Assembly: GCF_905171765.1 (NCBI RefSeq)
Contig: NC_053391.1
Span: 193,512,559-193,576,558, forward strand
Length of the DNA stretch: 64,000 bases
Direction of reading: 5' to 3'
From: Bufo bufo
Taxonomy: Eukaryota > Chordata > Amphibia > Anura > Bufonidae
The notes under the pieces were generated by a model. It searched no databases. It saw nothing but the letters and a program-made list of their open reading frames with translations, and was not told the DNA's origin. Of the stretch, positions 55,788 through 64,000 are shown piece after piece. Position 1 is the first letter of the stretch; each line of letters opens with the position of its first letter. Both the position numbers and the translations under genes were made by a program.

Positions 55788-57082
55788 CAATTAAAAAAAT
55801 AAATAATGATTTTTAGTCCAAAAAGAGGAAAATGCGATAATTAAAAAATTCCACCAAAGGTGTTCATAGCATTCATAGCATTTAAGATGCACTAACAGGT
55901 GGCATCAGATCATTTTCCATTACGGTATTCATTCTTTCCATGGTCATATCTGATTATTTTGAAGCCCGTCATCCAGAGCCTACCACCACCCATTGGCCCA
56001 GACAGTGAACCTTTAGCATTCCCAGTAGACTGCATGTTCTTCGTATCCCCTCCTTTATATTCTATTGGCAGATACATAATCAAGCGACTGCATTTAGGTC
56101 ACTAGTATGAAAATAAAGCCTCCAAATCATCGGATTAGCTCCTGGTAATATACAGTATATACTGACTAATGCTCCCTTTACTAGTTCAGCTAATGCACAT
56201 TTTCCCAGCACTAGCGTGCAGACCAAGGCTGAAGAATATTATATTTATCCAAGAGTATTCCCATAGCATTTCTGGGCAGAATGGTGCAGTTCTTACATCT
56301 TTCTACAGTCTGGTCCCCCGGGTGCTCGTTCCCTCTGTAAATAATTGGGAATTCAACCTTTAAATGTAGCTTCTATGAAAGGGGTTTAGGACTACTTTCT
56401 ATTTCTTCCTTGTCTGATAATTGAATATTTAATCTAATTACATTTTTGAGGCTAAGTGCACAGAAATTTACTAGTAATTGATCACTGGCTAAGGCCGGCG
56501 CATTTATTGTAACATAGCTTTTGGTGCATTCAGCCAAGCAAGCGCCATACCTTGCATTAAAATCTGTGATCTGTAATGAGATGCAATTTATAATAGGAAA
56601 ATATGAGAAGGTTGTAATGGCGCTGGGTTAACGCTGTGCCTTGTCAACCATGGGTAATAGGATATTCTAAAGGGCTATGGGTAGGTGTTTGCACTCAAGT
56701 TTAATTAAACTTTTATATACTGTAGCTTCTCTCAGCCAGACGGATACATGTCTGAATGCACCTCTTTACATCGCACAAGTCATTCAAGGCAGAAGAAAGC
56801 AATTACCGAGATATAGATCTATGATCCTCTAATTAATAAGGGGGATCTCTTTTGTTGATGGTGAATGATTAGCTACCGCCGCGCACAGATTATTCCGCTG
56901 TTCTTTCTTTTGCAGGCGATATAGGATACCATTGTGCCAGTGTACAAAATATTCAGAGCAAAAGTAGGCCAGATGTGGTATCTATAATAGATTAGAGAAG
57001 TTTCAACACAATGGCAACTCTCAAGATCAATAGCATTTGCTAACGTGTTATATAAAGGTAGTATTATACAATGCACTGTACA
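55788..57082. other. no gene; unique-looking sequence
   Basis: 56440-56990 contains no recognised repeat and has words such as TTTAATTAAAC and CTAATTAATAAG. It is a candidate for conserved noncoding DNA. Small ORFs have no domain. Confidence 0.35.
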
Positions 57083-57084
57083 TA

Positions 57085-58647
57085 CAGGGAGTGCAGAATT
57101 ATTAGGCAAGTTGTATTTTTGAGGATTAATTTTATTATTGAACAACAACCATGTTCTCAATGAACCCAAAAAACTCATTAATATCAAAGCTGAATATTTT
57201 TGGAAGTAGTTTTTAGTTTGTTTTTAGTTTTAGCTATTTTAGGGGGATATCTGTGTGTGCAGGTGACTATTACTGTGCATAATTATTAGGCAACTTAACA
57301 AAAAACAAATATATACCCATTTCAATTATTTATTTTTACCAGTGAAACCAATATAACATCTCAACATTCACAAATATACATTTCTGACATTCAAAAACAA
57401 AACAAAAACAAATCAGTGACCAATATAGCCACCTTTCTTTGCAAGGACACTCAAAAGCCTGCCATCCATGGATTCTGTCAGTGTTTTGATCTGTTCACCA
57501 TCAACATTGCGTGCAGCAGCAACCACAGCCTCCCAGACACTGTTCAGAGAGGTGTACTGTTTTCCCTCCTTGTAAATCTCACATTTGATGATGGACCACA
57601 GGTTCTCAATGGGGTTCAGATCAGGTGAACAAGGAGGCCATGTCATTAGATTTTCTTCTTTTATACCCTTTCTTGCCAGCCACGCTGTGGAGTACTTGGA
57701 CGCGTGTGATGGAGCATTGTCCTGCATGAAAATCATGTTTTTCTTGAAGGATGCAGACTTCTTCCTGTACCACTGCTTGAAGAAGGTGTCTTCCAGAAAC
57801 TGGCAGTAGGACTGGGAGTTGAGCTTGACTCCATCCTCAACCCGAAAAGGCCCCACAAGCTCATCTTTGATGATACCAGCCCAAACCAGTACTCCACCTC
57901 CACCTTGCTGGCGTCTGAGTCGGACTGGAGCTCTCTGCCCTTTACCAATCCAGCCACGGGCCCATCCATCTGGCCCATCAAGACTCACTCTCATTTCATC
58001 AGTCCATAAAACCTTAGAAAAATCAGTCTTGAGATATTTCTTGGCCCAGTCTTGACGTTTCAGCTTGTGTGTCTTGTTCAGTGGTGGTCGTCTTTCAGCC
58101 TTTCTTACCTTGGCCATGTCTCTGAGTATTGCACACCTTGTGCTTTTGGGCACTCCAGTGATGTTGCAGCTCTGAAATATGGCCAAACTGGTGGCAAGTG
58201 GCATCTTGGCAGCTGCACGCTTGACTTTTCTCAGTTCATGGGCAGTTATTTTGCGCCTTGGTTTTTCCGCACGCTTCTTGCGACCCTGTTGACTATTTTG
58301 AATGAAACGCTTGATTGTTCGATGATCACGCTTCAGAAGCTTTGCAATTTTAAGAGTGCTGCATCCCTCTGCAAGATATCTCACTATTTTTGACTTTTCT
58401 GAGCCTGTCAAGTCCTTCTTTTGACCCATTTTGCCAAAGGAAAGGAAGTTGCCTAATAATTATGCACACCTAATATATAGTGTTGATGTCATTAGACCAC
58501 ACCCCTTCTCATTACAGAGATGCACATCACCTAATATGCTTAATTGGTAGTAGCCTTTCGAGCCTATACAGCTTGGAGTAAGACAACATGCATAAAGAGG
58601 ATGATGTGGTCAAAATACTCATTTGCCTAATAATTCTGCACGCAGTG
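57085..58647 (-). mobile_element. Tc1/mariner DD37E element, copy 2, intact
   Basis: Same structure as 44691-46252: TA flanks at 57083-57084 and 58648-58649, length 1,563 bp, and terminal words CAGGGAGTGCAGAATTATTA at both ends (inverted). Inner repeats GTGCATAATTATTAGGCAAC and complement are at 57275-57296 and 58446-58467. It differs from copy 1 at only a small number of bases by eye, including one extra base before the stop codon side (AACAAAAACAAATC). Both sit in the same orientation about 12.4 kb apart. Confidence 0.95.
57413..58429 (-). CDS. Tc1/mariner transposase, DD37E, 338 aa (second copy)
   Basis: Uninterrupted, and of the same length and start as the gene at 45018-46034. It has Ala54, Glu213 and Ala243 where copy 1 has Val, Lys and Val. 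Catalytic D144, D237 and E275 are unchanged, and so are the glycine box and the basic stretch at 51-60. Three replacements in 338 residues means recent common origin. One or both copies could still encode working enzyme; which variant is ancestral cannot be told from two sequences. Confidence 0.95.
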   Translation of the reverse strand: MGQKKDLTGSEKSKIVRYLAEGCSTLKIAKLLKRDHRTIKRFIQNSQQGRKKRAEKPRRKITAHELRKVKRAAAKMPLATSLAIFQSCNITGVPKSTRCAILRDMAKVRKAERRPPLNKTHKLKRQDWAKKYLKTDFSKVLWTDEMRVSLDGPDGWARGWIGKGQRAPVRLRRQQGGGGVLVWAGIIKDELVGPFRVEDGVKLNSQSYCQFLEDTFFKQWYRKKSASFKKNMIFMQDNAPSHASKYSTAWLARKGIKEENLMTWPPCSPDLNPIENLWSIIKCEIYKEGKQYTSLNSVWEAVVAAARNVDGEQIKTLTESMDGRLLSVLAKKGGYIGH

Positions 58648-58649
58648 TA

Positions 58650-58928
58650 TTGTGTATCCGCACACAATGGATAGTTTACACATCACCAGTTGCTTTAGTG
58701 TTATTGTCAAAGAGAGAAAAACCTGATTTTTTATACAAAAGGCACCTCTGGATCTGAAGGAGAGAGCGTCAATCAAGCCCTCTCAACTCTGCTGAATGTC
58801 TCAGAGGGGCGAACCCTTATGGAAATGTAGCGGGCTCATGGCCAGTCATGGCCACAACTTTTCAGTTAGTTACAGCACTGAACGTGATAAGCTACAAAGT
58901 ATGATTCTTTGGGGAATTTGGTCGTATT
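58650..58928. other. no feature seen
   Basis: Unassigned. An 82-codon ORF (58796-59044) runs into the MITE below and has no domain. Confidence 0.35.
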
Positions 58929-58936
58929 CCCTAGAG

Positions 58937-59083
58937 CAGGCATCCTTAAACTCCGTCCCTCCAGCTGTTGCAAAACTACAACTCCCAGCATGGCCGAACA
59001 GCCTACAGGTATCAGCCTACAGCAGGGCATTGTGGGAGTTGTAGTTTTACAACAACTGGAGGGCCGCAGTTTTAGGATGCCTG
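58937..59083. mobile_element. hAT MITE, 147 bp, with ZNF143/THAP11-like motifs
   Basis: CAGGCATCCTTAAACTCCG and the complement of TAGGATGCCTG are inverted. TSD CCCTAGAG (58929-58936) and CTCTAGAG (59084-59091) match at seven of eight. ACTACAACTCCCAGCATGG lies at 58975-58993, and ACTACAACTCCCACAATG occurs in complement at 59025-59045. Family member of 47420-47557. Confidence 0.93.
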
Positions 59084-59135
59084 CTCTAGAGCTTTGAAAA
59101 ATACTTATTACACAGAAATAAATATGTACTATCTA

Positions 59136-60074
59136 CAGTACAGACCAAAAGTTTGGACACACCTTCTCATTCAAAGAGTTTTCTTTATTTTCATGACTAT
59201 GAAGGCATCAAAACTATGAATTAACACATGTGGAATTATATACATAACAAACAAGTGTTAAACAACTGAAAATATGTCATATTCTAGGTTCTTCAAAGTA
59301 GCCACCTTTTGCTTTGATTACTGCTTTGCACACTCTTGGCATTCTCTTGATGAGCTTTAAGAGGTAGTTCCCTGAAATGGTCTTCCAACAGTCTTGAAGG
59401 AGTTCCCAGAGATGCTTAGCACTTGTTGGCCCTTTTGCCTTCACTCTGCGGTCCAGCTCACCCCAAACCATCTCGATTGGGTTCAGGTCCGGTGACTGTG
59501 GAGGCCGGGTCATCTGGCGCAGCACCCCATCACTCTCCTTCATGGTCAAATAGCCCTTACTTTCAAAGTTTTCCCAATTTTTCGGCTGACTGACTGACCT
59601 TCATTTCTTAAAGTAATGATGGCCACTCGTTTTTCTTTACTTAGCTGCTTTTTTCTTGCCATAATACAAATTCTAACAGTCTATTCAGTAGGACTATCAG
59701 CTGTGTATCCACCTGACTTCTCCTCAACGCAACTGATGGTCCCAACCCCATTTATAAGGCAAGAAATCCCACTTATTAAACCTGACAGGGCACACCTGTG
59801 AAGTTAAAACCATTTCAGGGGACTACCTCTTGAAGCTCATCAAGAGAATGCCAAGAGTGTGCAAAGCAGTAATTAAAGCAAAAGTTGGCTACTTTGAAGA
59901 ACCTAGAATATGACATATGTTCAGTTGTTTCACACTTGTTTGTTATGTATATAATTCCACATGTGTTAATTCATAGTTTTGATGCCTTCAGTGTGAATCT
60001 ACAATTTTCATAGTCATGAAAATAAAGAAAACTCTTTGAATGAGAAGGTGTGTCCAAACTTTTGGTCTGTACTG
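59136..60074 (-). mobile_element. Tc1-like element, deleted, long inverted arms
   Basis: Flanked by TA at 59134-59135 and 60075-60076, with ends CAGTACAGACCAAAAGTTTG and complement. Length 939 bp against about 1.6 kb for complete relatives. Both arms of about 250 bp contain the end of the transposase gene: minus strand at 59277-59549, and again on the plus strand near 59820-59914. This widespread vertebrate Tc1 type is known with such arms. The middle of the gene is deleted. Confidence 0.9.
59277..59662 (-). pseudogene. Tc1 transposase, N- and C-terminal ends only
   Basis: The start at 59662 encodes MARKKQLSKEKRVAIITLRN and continues to about residue 30. It then jumps, out of frame, to KGYLTMKESDGVLRQMTRPP, QSPDLNPIEMVW and GGYFEEPRI before the stop. 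The third catalytic residue (Glu in NPIEMVW) is kept; the first two Asp and most of the DNA-binding region are gone. The junction is near 59570. It is not functional. Confidence 0.88.
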
Positions 60075-60170
60075 TATATCTACCTGTCCGTCTATCTATC
60101 TATTCATTCTCTGCCTCTATTTTTTCTGTATCCTCTCTACCTGTTTTTAACCTATATATCAGTTTATGTG

Positions 60171-60171
<1 letters not shown>

Positions 60172-60242
<71 letters not shown>

Positions 60243-60302
60243 TATCTTTCTATTATCTATCTAATATCTATCTATCTATTATCTATCTATATATCTATCT
60301 AA

Positions 60303-60338
<36 letters not shown>
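60172..60338 (+). repeat. TCTA tetranucleotide microsatellite
   Basis: About 17 uninterrupted TCTA units at 60172-60242, then interrupted units to 60338. Shorter TCTA runs precede it from 60086, close to the right TA of the Tc1 element. The (YLSI)n ORFs here come from the repeat. Confidence 0.95.
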
Positions 60339-61532
60339 GTTTTACGTATCTGTCATCTATTATCTCATATTATCTCATCTCATATATGTTATCTCACCGT
60401 ATATTTAGATGTGTTTCTTCCTTTACCTTTGGTGCTCCTGCAGATTTTGTAAAATAAATCTAGGTCACACAGACATGGAGTGCCAGGGCTGGGAATATTC
60501 CTCTGGTGAGGAGTTGAGTGCCCTATTTTTCTGGACGGCGACATTCAGTACAAGAGTCGTCTTCAGTGGCACTAAAGGAATGCCAGGGGCGCTGTGTTGC
60601 AGGGAGACTCATGGCAATAAAGAGAGACCTAATGTAAATTCTGCACGCTAGATTCACCAAGTACTTAACTCTGTATGCTAGAAGCTAGTTCTTGCATGCT
60701 AAGAAATGGTAGAAAAGCCCGACAGCAGAATTATACTAGCACTGGTTTGAGTCTGTCACTTTCTACAAATCCTAGGTTCCGTTTGAAACATGGTCCAGGA
60801 TTTGGTTAAGCTCTCTTGGAAAATGCACAGACCAGACTGCTGTATGTATTCACCTCTGACCGACTCTTACACTCGTCTTCCTAGGAACAACAGTTAACAG
60901 GGAAACTGTTATCGGGGGGGGGAAGGGGGGGTGATATATATTTGGCAATTGGATGACACTGCACTGCCTCAGGTTTCCTCCACATGTGAATGACAAGTAC
61001 AAATTCTAAACATATAGTAAATGATAGAAGGCAGATATCCACAGCTCTGGTGTGACCTGAAAATCCGCACTGGGAACTTCCTAAATAAACTGACCTTGTA
61101 TGAGGTTATGTTTTATCAAGAGAGTTGTCAAGAAGCAACCGAAGTACTAAATTGGATAAAAAGCAACAAAAAAATGCATTTAAAAAAATAAATAAACCAT
61201 TCTAGGAAACGAAGAAGGTAGAATGGAGTGAAGGCCCTGTTGCACTGAGCAATTATTCTTAACATTTTTTTCAATTCCATGAATGCTAAAAGTCGTGTTT
61301 ATCAATTGATGATTGTACTCACAAAAATGTTTTGTGTATACTGGGCTTAAAGGGAATGTCCATCTTTTATCATCATGTGGCTTTTAGTTTTACATTTCTA
61401 TGTCAATACATTTCTTAACATTTCTATACCGTGGTCACAGCTCCATTTATCTAAAACAGATCTCCAAATTCCCTTCGTAGGTATAGAGTTAAAAGTGAAT
61501 ATTTCGAGGGCCTGCAATCACTAGAGGGAGTT
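60339..61532. other. no gene recognised; TTAA-family end
   Basis: 60914-60930 is G-rich. At 61348 TTAAAGGGAATGTCCATC looks like the left end of a TTAA-target element. Otherwise unassigned. Confidence 0.35.
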
Positions 61533-61536
61533 TTAA

Positions 61537-62060
61537 GCTGTTGTCCCACCGTTACATGTCATTTTCATTTTGTATAGTAGAATATATCATTAAAAAATTA
61601 AGCATATTTGCCATTTACATGGCATCCAGTGAAGATTTATGACATTTACTTACATAGCATAGCGCCACCTGGTGGTCAAAGTGTATAGAGACGTTAATGT
61701 GCTTCGACTGAGCAGTGTGGTGACGGTCACACATGCTCAATTACTCTCCACACAACCAGATCTCTGCATAGCCATTCTGTATTCACTGCACAGTGCTACA
61801 GATAATAAAATTAGATTTCTTCAGGCAAGGGAGACATTTTATTAGCTCCAGTGCAATGAACATTATGCAGACACGTACCTGTGGGTAGAGTGACTGAGCA
61901 TGTGTGACCAGCAGCACTCAGCTCACTAGATGGACGTGCATTATACTACACACTTTGATCACCAGGTGGCGCCATGCTATGTAAGTTAATGTCAGAACTC
62001 TTCACTCTTATTTTATATGATCTGCAAAGTGAATATGACAAGTAATGGTTGGACAGCCCC
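61537..62060. mobile_element. palindromic element with two CTCF-like motifs
   Basis: Inverted arms: GCTGTTGTCCCACCGTTACA at the left and TGGTTGGACAGCCCC at the right. Also TTACTTACATAGCATAGCGC with its counterpart GCTATGTAAGTTAATG. GCGCCACCTGGTGG is at 61662-61675 and CACCAGGTGGCGCC at 61960-61973, one in each arm. TTAA lies at 61533-61536 on the left only. Class uncertain. Confidence 0.7.
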
Positions 62061-63299
62061 GGTAAGATCTTACTGCCTACTTATTGTACACTGAACTCAA
62101 TAATACCACATTATGCAGTAAGTCCCCTGTAGCGGTGGCTGCAGGTAGCTGCTATCTTCTAAAATATAGGTTTATGCAGGTGATTTCAAACTCTATATCA
62201 TAAAAACTGACTCCTATCTTTCCACTACCCTTATCTCTGTGGAGGCTCCGATCCTGGTTTTGGCTCACAATCACTGATGGAAATCATTGACCAAAACACT
62301 AAGGGCTTAGGGTGTTGTGCAGACTGGTTAATGAGCTACATTTTGCTTGTCATTCCTTCCAGGGATAACTTTCCACCACAATGGAATCAATCTGTTGCAA
62401 CAGATATGGTTCCCAACATCAAGTAATTGGTTTGGTCCAAGCTAAGAATTTATACTGTAAGATTATAATTATACCCTAAAATGGCTAAAGTGTAGTGCAA
62501 TGCTAGGCAACCTTCCATGACTTTTCCTTATTTGATACAAGGCAAAATGTTCTTTTTAGCTATCAGAAACGTGTCCTTTGTTGCACAACATAAGCTCAGC
62601 AGAGAAAGAGTGAAACCCCTCATCTTAGTTTTTGAAATGTACCATAGAGAAATATAGAGCAAGGCTTCATCGGTTTACTGGTAATTGATTTCTTGTATCT
62701 TTATACTACTGCAGATATCTCCGGTAGACCTAGCCATTAAAAAAGTATGTTCCTTACGAAATAACAACCAGAGCAACCAGATGAAGCTTTTCAGAGCTCT
62801 AGGTGTCAGAAATGAAAAGTTGTGAAAATCCAATATTCTTCTTCCTGTGCTGTATACCTCTATAGATTCCTACCACTCAGAAATATAACTAATAATACTC
62901 ATTTCTTATCTTCCCACATAATCTATCATTATTATCTGGGCTAAATGGATTAACAAATGTGTTCATTTCTCCTAAAAAATTTATCTAAGGTGACAGCAAT
63001 AAAAAATTGGTGGAAATGTTGAAGGCATAAAATATGATTGTGTTACAATGGAAGGCCCATTACTATAGGGCCCACCTGTTGCCCACCTGTCACCAATCCA
63101 GCATCTTTGCATACTTTCCTCCATGTAGGGGCATGTCACTCTGGAGACACTCTTTCCTCCTCACATACTTCTCCAGGCTTCTTCCACCTCTCTCTTCTTG
63201 ATTTCTACTGGCAAAATATCTACAATTAGCCATTTTTGTATATTGCTGTTGGTACATCCAGTAATTTACCAAATTGGCTAACTGTAGAATTAAAGAAGG
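62061..63299. other. no gene recognised
   Basis: Unassigned, AT-rich. Small ORFs only. Confidence 0.35.
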
Positions 63300-64000
63300 T
63301 AATTATATAAGATAAATGTGAACAAGGCTACAGGTCCAGATTGTCTACACCAAAAAATTATTATAGAACTCAGTTCAGTTATTGCAACTGGCGCAAGGCA
63401 AACGTGGTGTCCGTATTCAAATAGAGCTCTATGTCCTCCTCAGGTAATTATAGATCACTAAGTTCCAGTGTGGGAAAAATGTTTGAAGGACTCTTAAGGG
63501 ACTATATACAGGAGTATGTGACTGTAAATAATATTATAAGTGATAACCAACATGGGTTTACCAAGGACAGAAGTTCTCAGACTAACCTGATTAGTATTTA
63601 TGAGGAGGTGAGTAGTAACCTGGACAGAGGGGCGGCTGTGGGTGTAGTGTTTCTGGATTTTTCAAAGGCTTTTGATACTGTCCCTCATAGCTGTTTAATA
63701 GGTAAATTAAGGTCAATAGGCTTGGAAAGTATAGTTTGTAATTGGATTGAAAACTGGCTGAAGATCTTTGTCCCAGAGAGTTGTAGTCAATGATTCCTAT
63801 TCTGAATCATCCCTGGTTATAAGTGGTGTACCCTTAAGGTTCAGTGCAATCTATTTATAAATGGAATAGTCTACCTCAGGATGGGGTCACAGCAGGAACT
63901 ATGGGCAGTTAAAAAAAAAAAAAAAAAGGGCTTAGATGATTTCTTAAAAGTAAATGACATTAATGCTTATGGAAATGTGTAGAAATCTGGGTCTTACTCC
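63300..64000 (+). repeat. LINE remnant: reverse transcriptase plus C-terminus, L2/CR1-like
   Basis: Non-LTR retrotransposon ORF2, broken. It begins with NKATGPDCLH (63321), then NYRSLSSSVGKMFEGLLRDY, QHGFTKDRSSQTNL and VVFLDFSKAFDTVPHS, which carries the first catalytic Asp of the reverse transcriptase. Near 63770 there is a frameshift, after which QRVVVNDSYSES and VISGVP follow. The YxDD region and everything to the C-terminus are deleted at about 63838. The sequence then resumes with the ending GLDDFLKVNDINAYG (63930-63980). An A17-class run at 63911-63927 interrupts the tail. It continues to the window edge and may extend beyond. Confidence 0.85.

Noticed and set aside
59616..59801. 61-codon ORF with a signal-peptide-like start
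   Set aside because: It is the antisense of the Tc1 transposase N-terminus and promoter region.
60036..60457. ORFs rich in Tyr-Leu-Ser-Ile
   Set aside because: They are translations of the TCTA microsatellite.

Overview
This window looks like noncoding sequence from a large vertebrate genome, most likely a frog or toad. It has eukaryotic base composition, no long host ORF and no exon chain I can recognise. It is packed with interspersed repeats typical of anuran DNA: Tc1/mariner transposons, hAT elements and their palindromic MITEs, TTAA-target MITEs, L2/CR1-type LINE tails, and G-rich minisatellites. The organism call is an inference from repeat content. The only intact protein-coding genes are two transposases.

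Layout. 0-5 kb: a tRNA-like SINE head, a decayed hAT transposase pseudogene (about 2.05-3.43 kb, minus strand) that runs into a short tandem array, then a hAT MITE inserted near the tip of an older hAT element (3.92-4.96 kb). 5-11 kb: a TTAA MITE, a LINE scrap and a cluster of nested palindromic MITEs (8.95-10.24 kb). 11-17.3 kb: double hairpins, a 355-bp triplicated AT-rich repeat and three G-rich minisatellite blocks. 17.58-18.63 kb: a Tc1/mariner DD36E element with a stop codon and a catalytic deletion. 21.2-23.0 kb: a 1.7-kb hAT element with a perfect 8-bp target-site duplication (TSD) that keeps only the hATC end of its transposase. 23.3-34 kb: several hAT-type palindromic MITEs, a split LINE and another hAT copy. 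36.2-37.1 kb: a possible solo LTR. 39.6-42.7 kb: large palindromic MITEs. 43.6-44.6 kb: a hAT element carrying minisatellites. 44.7-46.25 kb and 57.1-58.65 kb: two nearly identical, intact DD37E Tc1/mariner elements. 47-55.8 kb: a long hairpin, small hAT MITEs and a full palindromic MITE. 59.1-60.1 kb: a deleted Tc1 with duplicated transposase ends. 60.2 kb: a TCTA microsatellite. 61.5-62.1 kb: a palindromic element carrying two CTCF-like motifs. 63.3-64 kb: a LINE reverse-transcriptase remnant.

There is no operon-like cooperation. The biology is a layered record of transposition. Autonomous or once-autonomous elements (DD37E, DD36E, hAT) sit beside the non-autonomous families their enzymes may have moved. 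Several MITE families carry host transcription-factor-like motifs in both arms: ZNF143/THAP11-like, CTCF-like, CRE and CCAAT. Stretches without repeats (notably 43.0-43.6, 48.3-51.1, 52.3-52.95 and 56.4-57.0 kb) may hold conserved noncoding DNA, but that cannot be decided from one sequence.
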